In this document: one piece after another, positions 53,684 to 64,000 of the stretch
How the letters are laid out: every line of letters starts with the position of its first letter
Numbering within the stretch: position 1 is the first letter of the stretch
Source: Dipteris shenzhenensis
Taxonomy: Eukaryota > Polypodiophyta > Polypodiopsida > Gleicheniales
Direction: 5' to 3' (one strand)
NCBI GenBank assembly: GCA_047967505.1
Contig: CM106539.1
DNA: 64,000 nt
Translations under genes and position numbers: made by a program
The notes under the pieces: generated by a model
What the model was told of the DNA's origin: nothing
Databases searched by the model: none
Seen by the model: the letters and a program-made list of their open reading frames with translations, nothing else

Positions 53684-54635
53684 ATGGCTTCGACATCAGA
53701 GAATGCATTGTTTAACATTGAGAAGTTGGATGGCAGAAACTTCTATTGGAAGGAGCAAATTCTACAATGTTTTGGTGTAGAAGAAGCAAGTAAAGCCTAT
53801 AAAACGCAAAGGCATAAAGCCAGAGGATTGGGAAGATGATGAAGAGTGGAAGGAATTGGATGAGCTTGCACACTCCATAATCATGCTCACACTTTCAAAA
53901 TCAGTGTATTTCAATGTGAAAGATACTGCAGGTGGTGCCTATGGTGTGTGGACAAAGTTGCATGATCTTTATGAGAAGCAGAGTGCCGCTTGTCAAGTGT
54001 ATTGGCTGAAGAAACTCATAGATCTTTGCATGGAAGAAGGGACCTCAATGTCTAGCCATTTAAATGAGTTTAACACAATTTTCAGTCAACTTTCAGCTCA
54101 AAAAATTGCCTTTGATGACTCAATTAAGGCAATGTTCTTATTGGTCACCCTTCCTGAAACTTGGGACACTTTTAGGATTGCTATAAGCAATTCAGCCCGT
54201 GCAGGAGGCCTGACAAGCAGTGATGTTGAGAGTAGCCTTCTCACTGAGGAGGTAAATAGAAAGAACAATGCTAGAACTAAAAGTTCAAGTGCTCTCAATG
54301 TGAGAGGTAGGTCATATTCCAGGGGGAAATACCACGACAGAAATACAAGCAAGTCTAGAATCAACAAATCTAGAGGAAAATCTAATGCCAAAAAGGATTT
54401 GGAATGCTTCTATTGTGGGAAGAAAGGCCATTTCAAAAAGGATTGCTACAAATGGAAGAACGATAAAGGCAAAGGCGAAGCTAATGTGCAGCCCAAGAAG
54501 GAAGAGAAATCCACGGTCAATATAGAGGAAGTGAATGCCATAAGTAACAATAGTGATGAGGGTGACATTCTTTATGCCTCTATGTTTGAGCATGCTTTTC
54601 TTGTGACTAGTGATGATGCATTGTCACAGAATTGA
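53684..54635 (+). pseudogene. copia-4 gag
   Basis: The ATG at 53,684 gives MASTSENALFNIEKLDG and NFYWKEQI, aligning with copia-1 gag. A single-base shift near 53,765 moves to the frame that continues through WKELDELAHSIIMLTLSKS (from 53,856), DLYEKQSAACQVYWLKKLI and SSHLNEFNTIFSQL. The basic linker leads to the zinc knuckle CFYCGKKGHFKKDC (about 54,402-54,443). The frame stops at 54,633, where one base is missing compared with copia-1 (SQ-N/D-W-ILDSG). Nucleic-acid binding and capsid role by homology. Confidence 0.9.
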
Positions 54636-56150
54636 TACTAGACTCAGGAGCATCTTTCCATGTCACTCCACATAGGGAGTGGTTTACCATTTATGATGCA
54701 GGAAGGAAGGGAACCGTGAGACTTGGAAATGATTATCCATGTGACATTGTTGGAGTGGGAGATATCCACTTGTCTCTTCCTAATGGTTCTACATTTGTAC
54801 TCAAGAATTTTAGGCATGTTCCAAATCTAAAAAAGAGCTTGATAAGTATGGGACAGCTTGATGATGATGGCTATCATGTGTTTTTTGGCAACAATACATG
54901 GAAAATTAGCAAAGGGTCACTTGTGATTGCTAGAGGTTCCAAGCATGGAATGTTGTACTCAATGCGTGTGTCAGGCATAAGTGATGATGTAATCAATGTG
55001 ACCGAGCAACCATCCATCTCTTTGTGGCATCGTCCATTGGGACACATGAGCATGACAGGAATGAAGATACTTTTTGGTTTGCAGTATGTTCTCGTGTTTA
55101 ATTTTTTAGATTTTAGCATGTGTGAGCATTGCATGTATGGAAGCAAACACGGTCTTCACATAAAAAATCTTTGGGCAAGAAGAGGCTTGAACCATTGGAG
55201 TTGGTTCACAGTGGTGTGTGGACCTATGCCTACTGTCTCATTGGGTGGTGCTTCTTACTTTGCTACTTTCATTGATGATGCTACACGGAAAGTGTGGGTC
55301 TATCCTCTCCGAAAGAAGAGTGATGTCTTTGATGCATTTCAAAAGTTCTTAGCATTTGCTGAAAATCAGTCGGGCAAGAAGCTCAAATGCTTGCGCACTG
55401 ATAATGGAGGAGAGTATACCTTTCATGCATTTAAGAATTTTTGTGAGCTACGTCGCATCAAGCGGGAGTTGACTACTCCTGAGAATCCTTCTCAGAATGG
55501 GGTTGCTGAGAAGATGAATGGAACTATTCAAGAAAGGAATATAAGCATGCTTTCTAATGCCAATCTACCTCATGGCTTTTGGGCTGAGTCTATCAAGACA
55601 GCAATACATCTTATCAATAGATCGCCTAGCAAGGCACTAGATGGGAAAGTGCTAGAAGATGTTTGGTCAGGCAAGCCACCATCTTATGGGCATCTTCGTG
55701 TATTTGGCTGTGAAGCTTATGTTTATATCCCTAAGGAAAAATGCAGCAAGCTTGATCCAAAGTCAAGGAAGTGCATTTTTCTTGGATATGGTGATTCAAG
55801 CGAGATGGGATACCGATTGTGGGATCGAGAGGCCAAGAAGATAGTACGCAGTCATGATATTATCTTTAAAGAGGACAAGATGCACAAGAAGCCAGAAAAG
55901 ACTGTTGAGATATGCAGAGTGGTGTTTCAAGAGGATGGACAACCACCATATGAGAAGCATGCACAACCTATTCCACATGATGCAGGAAATGGACAGCCCA
56001 TAGATCATGAGGTGGGAGAGCCACATCTAGGTGGACAACCTCAGGTTATGCAGGAAAATCAGTTGGGATAGCAAGATGCTCATGGTGAGCAAGTGTTGAG
56101 ACGTTCCACTAGAGTCTCACGACCTCCACAGAGATTCCATCTCTAGATTA
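54636..56150 (+). pseudogene. copia-4 protease and integrase
   Basis: Opens with ILDSGASFHVTPHREWF, with the same protease active-site block as copia-1. It continues through LWHRPLGHMSMTGM (pre-integrase), CEHCMYG, and a short stretch (about 55,141-55,210) read in the wrong frame between two compensating single-base changes, which destroys the LVHSD block with the first catalytic Asp. Then come FATFIDDATRKVW, LRTDNGGEY and NGVAEKMNGTI. A TAG at 56,069 stands where copia-1 has Gln, and another base loss lies near 56,143. Confidence 0.9.
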
Positions 56151-56154
56151 TGTC

Positions 56155-57159
56155 ATGTTGATAGATTGTGGTGAGCCTTCATGCTTTGAGGATGCTATGT
56201 CTACGAATGACAAGCATAAGTGGGAGAAGGCTATGCAATCAGAGATGGATTCTTTGATGAAGAATGCTACTTGGGATTTGGTTTATTTTCCCAAAGGAAA
56301 GCATGCATTGCCATGCAAATGGGTTTACAAGCTGAAAATGTCTCCAGCAGATGCATTGCCTAAGTATAAGCAAGGTTGGTAGCTAAGGGTTTTAAGCAAG
56401 AGAAGGGTATTGACTTTGATGAGATATTTTCCCCAGTGGTGAAGATGACTACCCTTCATATAGTGCTTGCATTGGTTGCCCGAGAGGACATGGAGCTTGT
56501 CCAAATGGATGTAAAAATAGCTTTTCTGCATGGAGATCTTTACGAGAACATCTATATGCAGCAGCCAGAGGGGTTTGTTGTGCAGGGCAAAGAACGGATG
56601 GTATGCAAGCTTCAGAAAAGTCTTTATGGGCTGAAGCAGGCTCCTAGGGAGTGGTACCATAAGTTTGATGCATTTATGCGATCCCAAGGGTACACATGGA
56701 GTGAGACATATCATTGCCTCTACACAAAGAAGGCATCAGATGGCAGCCTTCTTATTTTGATTTTATATGTTGATGACATGCTTATTGCTGGGAAATCTAC
56801 TTTGGATGTGGATGCCTCGAAGAAAAGGTTGCATGAGACCTTTGATATGAAGGATTTGGGTGATGCCAGTCACATACTTGGCATGAGGATTTTTCGAGAT
56901 AGGAACAAGAAACTCCTTCATTTGTCACAGAAAGAGTACATTAGCAAGGTACTTGAGCGTTTCAATATGGAGAGGGGGAAGTCCATAAGTACTCCGTTGC
57001 CTCCATATGTGAAACTCAGCCAAGTGGACAGCCCCAAGTCAGATGAGGAGTGGGCTGAAATGGCAAAGATACCTTATGCATCCGTAGTAGGAAGCTTGAT
57101 GTATGCCATGGTTGCTACATGTCCAGATATTGCTTTTGCAGTGGGAGCTGTTAGCAAGT
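56155..57159 (+). pseudogene. copia-4 reverse transcriptase
   Basis: Starts with LIDCGEPSCFEDAM and WEKAMQSEMDSLMKNATW; one base is missing near 56,372 (KYKARLVAKGFKQ is split between two frames). The second frame reads [48 protein letters not shown] and catalytic LYVDDMLIAG, then [15 protein letters not shown]. It ends in DIAFAVGAVSKY, where similarity stops at 57,159 and unrelated sequence begins. RNase H is lost. Confidence 0.9.
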
Positions 57160-57180
57160 ATATTGTATTCTTTTGTCTAG

Positions 57181-57432
57181 ATGCATATGGGGAAAATTAC
57201 AACTCCTTCCCCCAAGGAAAGAGGGAGGGGCAAATACAAAGCCTTATCACCTCCAAATAAAATAGTGGGAAAGAGGAAACCTCCCATTTGTACTCATAAT
57301 AAGGAGGGGGATCATGGTGAGGATAGATCAAAGGTTGAAGTTCCTACAAGAATTGAGGACACGTCTATAGATTACATGAAGTATATGGATGATATTAGCT
57401 TGGATCTTGTTGATTTGGTGACATCATTGTAG
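57181..57432 (+). CDS. Small basic ORF next to the copia-4 truncation
   Basis: Up to 83 codons with KERGRGKYKALSPPNKIVGK, a basic and hydrophilic sequence, ending acidic (DYMKYMDDISLDLVDLV). No domain recognised. It lies immediately after the point where copia-4 ends, so it belongs to whatever sequence replaced the copia-4 3' part. It might be chance. Confidence 0.2.
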   Translation: MHMGKITTPSPKERGRGKYKALSPPNKIVGKRKPPICTHNKEGDHGEDRSKVEVPTRIEDTSIDYMKYMDDISLDLVDLVTSL

Positions 57433-57490
57433 GTTTAGGACTCTTAATTTTGATGAGCAACTGTTCCCTAGAATTTTCCTTGTGTGAATT

Positions 57491-57604
57491 TTTACATATG
57501 CTAGAGTTAGGGGTTTGATAATTGATGTTGCTTCACTTAGGAAGTGAGTTAGGGGTTTACATATGCTAGAGTTAGGGGTTTAAGAATTGATGTTGCTACA
57601 CTTA
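57491..57604. repeat. 49-bp direct repeat
   Basis: 57,491-57,539 and 57,556-57,604 (TTTACATATGCTAGAGTTAGG and on), differing at about three bases, 16 bp apart. Confidence 0.85.
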
Positions 57605-59629
57605 AGAGTGCATTCCCCCTAGAGAAGGGTGCATTATAGTTTATATCTATACTAGGAGTGCAAAGAAGACTACGATCACCTCAGCAATGAGGCAGTCTTG
57701 GTCACCAATGCGTAGGGAGGTGATGAGATATTCAACTGAGAAGGAACTGGTTCTTAAGCCTAATTTGTAGTACCTTTCTTGCAAGATGTTCTATGTGTGG
57801 GAGGGCAACCGATTGTAGAGTCATACAGAGAGACCAGAGCACAACATATTTAGGCTATGTGCATTTTAGTTGTCCCATAAAAGACTAGTGAAAATGCCCT
57901 TCTTACAACAAATGAATCTGTAAAACTTTTACACTTATTATTTGATGTCTTGTTTCAATTCATTGATTCATTTTATTTTGAGATTTTAAGTTTGTATATA
58001 GAATGAGCATGTTGTAATAAAGCCAAGCTTGAGAGATGTGATAACAAATGCTAACAACATTTGTGAGTGTTCTAGTTAAGCTTTCATGGGCTCCCTAACT
58101 CCCCAAGAGCACCAAGTGATAAACACTGGAAGAATTAGGGAGGTCAAAGAGAATGTAGGTTGACCCATCTTGTATTTAAGTTGATAGCAATGTCATTGTC
58201 CTTAGATAGGAAATATAGCGGGATCAAGACAAAATTTGAGCCCTTGTTGGGCCACGTGTCATGCTATATTTATTGCTGGATGGCTATTTTCAAAAATCTT
58301 TCCCACTTGCCTACTCCTACACTTATGTGGCTGGATTTTTCGAGGCTTTTCGGCCACCGATAAATGTTCATTGCTTTTTGATTCATTAATTACTTAGTGA
58401 TTGCTCCATCGTCCATCACTTTGAGTAATTGCTACTACTTCACAACAGAGTTGTAGAGAAGCTCTATTGATTCATCATATTTTCTAGATGCCTCTTTCGA
58501 TTACCATCTGTCACATTCCAGCTTTGGCGATTTCATGATGTTTGATTCTTCGCTTCAACTTCCTTTCCACCACTTCAAGCAATGATTGTTGTTGCGTGAT
58601 CTCTCCTGGAAGTTTCCATGATCCCTCCATCCATTATTTAGACAAATTCTCTCCCTCTATTTTTTTGTCACATCTCTCCTCTTCCTCATCATGATGTCTA
58701 CTGTCCTTGCTAGAGCCTTGCTTCCTTACATAGTTGCTTCCTTGGCTGTTTCCCATATCTTATTTCCTCTCATGATCTCTTTCATTTGTGTGCATGGTGA
58801 TGGTGTTGTCCCTTTCTATTCTCATCATCATCTTTGTGATCTCTCATTCAACCTCTCATCCCTCACTCAACCTCTCATCCATCCTACTCTTCCTCACCAT
58901 GTCTACCATTCCCACCAGAATTTGGATTCCTTCTCGCATTGCTTCCTTTTTGAAGTGGGCTCCACTATGAATATACGGAAACTAGATACCATCGAGTACT
59001 AGGATGGATTGCATATGGTTGCTATAGGTGGACAAATTCTAAACATTAGAAATGTCACAAAAATCTATGTGCATAATCACCCATGTTCTAATCATTGTTT
59101 TACATTAGGGCTTTTATAAAAGTGGCACAACAAAGTTATTTTACATCAGCATCATTTCTATTGGGTGTTCCTTGTCCTTTCTTTCAAATCGCCTCTTTAG
59201 TATTTCATCCACAAAGGACAGAAATAGTTGCCTAATGGAGTACAATTCGGCCACTGACAATCATGGTGTTCCAATCTCACAAGAGCTTAATGCTCGAGGG
59301 GGGTCACTCAATAATATATGTTACTATCACATGAGTTCAACAAAGGACATATTTAGTTTCATTTTTTATCACTTTTTTACTTACATAAGGGTGTTGAAAA
59401 AGGTAGTTTGATTCAATAATCAGCCTATTCATGCCTTCCACAAGTTCCTCTCTTCATGGTCACCTAAATATCCATTCAAAGCAGAACATGGCTACCACAC
59501 TTGAAATTAGTAGATGGATCATTTTGTTTCATATTACAACTTCATAATATGTCTTCATTTACATTGCAAGTTCAATACATGAATTGTGTGATCAATGTGC
59601 ATTGTCATCTACAAGCACATTCATAAATC
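57605..59629. other. No gene seen
   Basis: AT-rich; short frames only. 58,680-58,970 is pyrimidine-rich (CTCATC repeats) and gives hydrophobic-looking frames without a recognisable protein. Confidence 0.5.
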
Positions 59630-59829
59630 AGGTAGTTTTTCTATAGTATTTGACTTTGTTTATGAGAAATGAAGATAACACTTATCATCTGATAAGCTAG
59701 GTACTTTTGCTATAATATTTGACTGTGTTCATGAGAAAATGAAGAGACCACTTATCACCTAATAACCTAGGTACTTTTGCTATGATATTTGACTTTGTTC
59801 ATGAGAAAATGAAGAGAACACTTATTTAG
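59630..59829. repeat. Tandem repeat, about 70-bp unit, three copies
   Basis: Units start at 59,630, 59,699 and 59,769 with AGGTA(C/G)TTTT(G/T)CTAT and contain ATTTGACTTTGTTCATGAG. Confidence 0.88.
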
Positions 59830-59854
59830 CGTGTGATGTGCAAAATACAAAACG

Positions 59855-60640
59855 TAATATCCCAAGGAAGGGCATATTGCTTGGTCTTATAATTTTGGAG
59901 AAGAAGTGTGCCAGCTCTCCCCCTACAAGAACATGTAGTTATGTACTTGCATCGAAGTGCTATCTGTTGAACACAAAATTCTATCCAATTATAAAAGGGG
60001 GGGGGTTTCACTATGTATAAATCCTATATATCACGTGTGTTCATGGCCTATTTGTTGTAAAATCCCTTGCCTATAAATTTACCATGAGTAAAACACCCTT
60101 TTGCTATTCAAACTATGAATACTTCCTTTATATGATACCCTTCTATATGTTAAATATGTGTAAAAGGGGGATTTCAAAAACTCCTTCTATTGAACCCAGG
60201 TGCTATGCTTACAAATGTATGAGTGACACCCTCTCTCTAAACCCCTTCCCTCGAGATTATAAAGAACAAAAAAATCAAATCCCAAGAAAGGGCATATTCC
60301 TTAGTCTTATGATTTCTAGAGAGGAAGTGTGCCAACTCTCCCCCCACATGAACATGTGGCTATGTACTACCAACTCTCTCCCCACATGAACATGTGGTTA
60401 TGTACTTGCATTGATTCATCTGCCAAATGAAGAATGCTATCCAATTATAAACAACAAAATTAAATCCCGAGGAGGGGCACATTCCTTGGTCTTATAAAAT
60501 TTGGAGAAGAAATGTGCCAACTCTCCGCCCACATGAATGTGTGGTTATGTAGTGCCCACTCTCCTTCCCACATGAAAGTGTAGTTATGTACTTGAATCAA
60601 GTGCTATTGGCTGAACATGGAATGCTATCCAATTATAAAG
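59855..60640. repeat. Three interspersed copies of a 145-185-bp repeat
   Basis: Copies at about 59,856-59,995, 60,276-60,451 and 60,459-60,639. All run from AATCCC(A/G)AGGA(A/G)GGGCA to GCTATCCAATTATAAA. Copies two and three contain an extra internal duplication of the CTCTCC...CACATGAACATGTGG piece; copy one has it once. Confidence 0.85.
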
Positions 60641-60645
60641 AACAA

Positions 60646-63229
60646 CAAAATTGAGACATATGTTGTAAATTTAATTTTAAGTATACTTCCTTCAACCTTG
60701 CAATTATAACTTATAACATGTCTTCACATTTACGTTGCAAGATCAACATTTGAATTGCAAGCATTGGTACATTTTGTCACCTACGAGAACACCACTTGAA
60801 TTAAAATCAATTGATATAGCTTGTTACCTATGAGGAAATTGATTGGATCCTAGTTTCCAATCATGGCTATTCATGAATACATATTTAAAAGAGTGGAAAA
60901 TGATGTGCACTAAATGTGTTACAAGAGTGCAATATTGCATGTATTGTGCTAAAGTTGAATTCTGCATTAATCTTTCACAAAGTTACAATTAAAAACATCA
61001 ATATAGAATCCGAGGTCCTACCATTTGTCCTATCAAATACTTTTCTTAGTGTACATGCCAGAAACGACCAACAAAAGAGAACAAGAATAATTTGCAAGGC
61101 TTGTATAATGTCTCTCTTTTGGAAACAGTACTCAGTCCCATATGATCTAGACTATATACAAAAATATTTTAGGTGTAGATATATTTCAATTGCAAATTTT
61201 GCTGACCATTGATATATCTTTTCATTCTAAAAATAAATTACATGGAACATTCGAAAGAAGGTCTATATTAGACAATCCATTGATATGTTGGGTTTGATAG
61301 CAAAGGATATGAAAAAAATTTAACGAAGTTACTATCAATGACAGAACAAGTAATTCTATAAATGAATAGAACATGGAAATCCATATTTACATTTGTGAGA
61401 ATTGGTTGAAACTTGAGTCAAATGAGGTGTATGAAGGTCTGCATGTATGCATTTTCTTCCTTTTTACCATATAATGAGGCTTATTTTCCAATGAATCCTT
61501 AGGTAATCTATCCATCATTAATGTTAGGAACATGTGCATCGATTTGGTATTATATGATTTGAATGTACCTCTCTTCAATCCATAACATTATGTAAGCATG
61601 CATTGACCCACGATCTTAGATCTCATATCTCACCATGTGATGCTTGACACTACCTAGTAGTGCTTTGTCTAGATATAGTATATCTTGATAAGAATTACTG
61701 CAATTTGACATGGAGTAGTATTGCAAACTCACATTGACAATCTCTCATGTGAAGCTTTGATTGAACTATCTTGCAAGACCTTTTATGTGAAGCTTTGATT
61801 GAACTATCTTGCAAGACCTTTTATATGATCAATCTCACACCATGTTGCGTTGGATACCTCATCTACCATGAGCGTAAGAAATATATTAGGAATCCTGCCA
61901 ATATGGTAGGCCCCCTCGATGAGAGTAGTCAATAAGTTCCAATCATGTGGTCCTCGGTATGCGATTTAGCATTCTAATGTCTAAAACGATGATGGCAAAT
62001 GCTATAATTGTACAATGATAAGACTAGAACCTTCCATTTTATGTCTTTGTGGATGCTTCTCATGTAGCCATTGTGTTGATGTAGGAACATAAACCTAAAT
62101 GGTATTGAACGGTGTAATATGCAAGTCAAAAACTACAAAAAATAGAAAATTTCTTGCAAGATAGAAAAAGAAACACTTCGGAATGATTTATTTCATGAGC
62201 ACGTTCTACCACTACCTCTTAGGGAGCAAGTTCACCTTCAATGTGGACCATTTTGCACCATTGTACCTCGTTAAGTAAGATAGCCTGTTAGATGTACTTT
62301 TACAAGAATTTGAATTTTTTTGGGTGCATACTTGAGGTAGTACCTATGCAATCACCGACTATTTGTTGCACTTAGAGAGTGGCAAGGATTTTGGTCTATT
62401 TCTAATGACCTTCTAGATGCAGACCCATTTGAGATTGAAGTAGAAGTTCCATTGCTCATGCCTATGTAGTATGATGACATGTTCTAGTTTGTGGAGACCA
62501 GCCTCCTAGACAAACAATTGTCCAAAGACCAACGCAAGTGGCTAGCCCTCCAAATCCCTTAAGGAAAAGGACGGAGTCATGGAATCATACAAACAATGTA
62601 CATACACATCAATAATAATGAAATAGACAACATTTCACAAAAAGCATTGAGGAGCTCAGTAATATCCTCGGATTCCTCACTGGAATGGCCTCCCCGTAGC
62701 CCTCCTCTACCCCTCTAACGATGGGCATCAGTGATATTTCAATCCTCACTGTTGGATTGAAAAACATCCATAATGATAAAGTGTGCTCTATTGACTCACC
62801 GGCTAATTTACGAAGACTACATAAGATTGACCAGGACTGGCCAGTCATTGGCTAAGGGAGGCTGCCGCTATTGTTCACCAATGCTCTACCATGTGCTGAC
62901 ATGTCTTGTTCACGTCTCTATAGTTTTGCCAGTGTCATCCAATTCGATGCCATATGTTGACTTGTGAGTTCACCCCACTTCAACTTGCACTGATGTGTCT
63001 CCAACTTGCAGCGCTGCTAAATGAGCTAATAAACTGCCAGAAATCGACGTTGGTCACCGGTTCCCAATCGAAAACCCCTAGAATTGACAATTGGCTATCT
63101 AATTTATTGGTGGTTTTGCTAGTTTTCAACCTGAAATCGGCCCCTGCCGCTACTGATTCCCTACACCATTTGTGTTGTTGTAGAGCCTCTGAAGTTTGAA
63201 CAACTTAGGGGAGTGTTAACACATGCGTG
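60646..63229. other. No gene seen; one perfect 38-bp tandem duplication
   Basis: AT-rich spacer without recognisable coding motifs. At 61,749-61,786 and 61,787-61,824 a 38-bp unit (GTGAAGCTTTGATTGAAC and on) is repeated head to tail without any difference. Confidence 0.55.
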
Positions 63230-63282
63230 GCTTTTTTGGGGGGAGGGGGAGGGGGAGGGGGGGCAGTGGGGGCGGGGACATG
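63230..63282 (+). repeat. G-rich tract with quadruplex potential
   Basis: Several runs of five or more G (GGGGGGAGGGGGAGGGGG, then GGGGGGG and GGGGGCGGGG) within 50 bp on the plus strand. Confidence 0.85.
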
Positions 63283-64000
63283 TATATCAATACCAGGGCC
63301 AAAGTGTTGATTAGACTGTTTACACATTGAGAGGCATCCATGGGCAGTCAATTAAACTAATCAGAGGTGAGTTTTTTAATGATGGTCAGGCATCTCGTTA
63401 TACACACACCGCCCTAGTCCTACGTGAACTCCACATCTTTCCCTCCCCAAGCCCTTCCATGGGTAGCTAGACTTGGGTGCCCAAGGATGGACACCCTTCA
63501 AATCTTCCAATCACCTTTGTGTTCAAGGTCCCGCAAATTACAAAACCATCATTGGGTGGTAGTTGTGTGGGTGGGCACTCAATCTTTTAAAACATACGAT
63601 GGACAGCTAGTATCCAATGGCTAGGGCTCTTTTTGGGTGCCCACACAATTTGGGGGTATGGGCCTTTCCCATACCCACTCAGACCAGCTTGGCAGGGCAG
63701 TCCCCATAGCATAGCTCCAAGCTGCCCTGCAACCGGTCACACCACCTTCTCAAGACAATTTGGGGGGTGCTTGGGCGTATTCGCACAGCTCCTAGATTAG
63801 ATGCAAACCTCCTACAACTAGTTTTGAAAAGGGGGCAGAGGGGCAACAGAGGCTTTGTTGCCTGCAGTGGGGCGGGACAGAGGGGCTAGCTCAATTGAAC
63901 CTACGAATAGCTGATTTTTCAAGACTAAGTGTAGCTCTATCATGCCACTTTCCCTCGATGAACCCCTCCATCCATCTCACACCATCCATCCTCCCCTCCA
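63283..64000. other. No gene seen at the right edge
   Basis: Moderately G+C-rich sequence without recognisable coding motifs. It contains several near-palindromic phrases such as TTTGGGGGTATGGGCC / TTTGGGGGGTGC. The one open frame (63,424-63,624) has no known domain. Confidence 0.45.

Larger units (their letters stand above)
53684..57159 (+). mobile_element. Ty1/copia relic (copia-4), same family as copia-1, 3' truncated
   Basis: From the gag ATG at 53,684 to the middle of the region after RT at about 57,159, collinear with copia-1 over about 3.5 kb. It then ends abruptly: RNase H, purine tract and 3' LTR are missing. No LTR or primer site was found in the 500 bp upstream. It holds at least five single-base frameshifts and one TAG, so it is older than copia-1. 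It adjoins gypsy-3. Confidence 0.9.

Noticed and set aside
58788-58970. Hydrophobic small ORFs looking like a signal peptide or membrane segment
   Set aside because: The DNA is a CTCATC-rich pyrimidine tract that gives Leu/Ser/Ile in any frame; no supporting homology or context.

Overview
The window reads as a transposon-dense intergenic region from a large-genome land plant. Evidence seen: nested Ty1/copia and Ty3/gypsy elements with initiator-Met tRNA primer binding sites, LINE relics with the plant-type zf-RVT zinc finger, GT-AG introns, AT-rich spacer and long CT/CA microsatellites. The number of old, stop-riddled retroelements would suit a fern, lycophyte or gymnosperm, but nothing here fixes the lineage. 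I see no intact single-copy host gene and no tRNA, rRNA or CRISPR.

Layout. 1-12,850: a decayed minus-strand Ty3/gypsy element (gypsy-1), split by a young, almost intact plus-strand copia element (copia-1, 3,187-9,114) with short LTRs and a TTAAC target duplication. 13,490-17,050: the 5' part of a minus-strand copia (copia-2: LTR, PBS, gag, PR, IN). 17,050-25,010: the most gene-like stretch. It holds an intron-containing GIY-YIG domain gene whose reading frame is cut at the YIG motif by a 4.15-kb LTR element without pol (18,425-22,574), then minisatellites, a perfect 40-bp hairpin and exons of a lysine-rich/acidic protein of unknown function. 25,198-37,500: copia-3, cut inside its reverse transcriptase by a ~9.96-kb DNA transposon (26,777-36,737; 8-bp target duplication, 13-bp TIRs). 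That transposon carries a multi-exon transposase-like gene I cannot place in a standard superfamily, plus a 0.6-kb tandem duplication. 37,500-53,200: microsatellites, two LINE relics, gypsy-2 (RT/RNase H) and gypsy-3 (gag-PR) fragments and an LTR-like repeat pair. 53,684-57,159: copia-4, an older, 3'-truncated relative of copia-1. 57,160-64,000: no recognisable genes, only local tandem repeats and a G-rich tract.

How it fits together. Three insertions can be read at base level because the interrupted reading frame resumes exactly after one copy of the target duplication: copia-1 in gypsy-1, the pol-less LTR element in the GIY-YIG gene, and the DNA transposon in copia-3. Nearly all nonsense codons in the copia copies are TAG where CAG (or TGG after C) is expected, which fits deamination at methylated CHG sites in silenced chromatin. 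The best candidates for something undescribed are the GIY-YIG gene, the unclassified DNA transposon and the perfect hairpin at 23,693-23,788.
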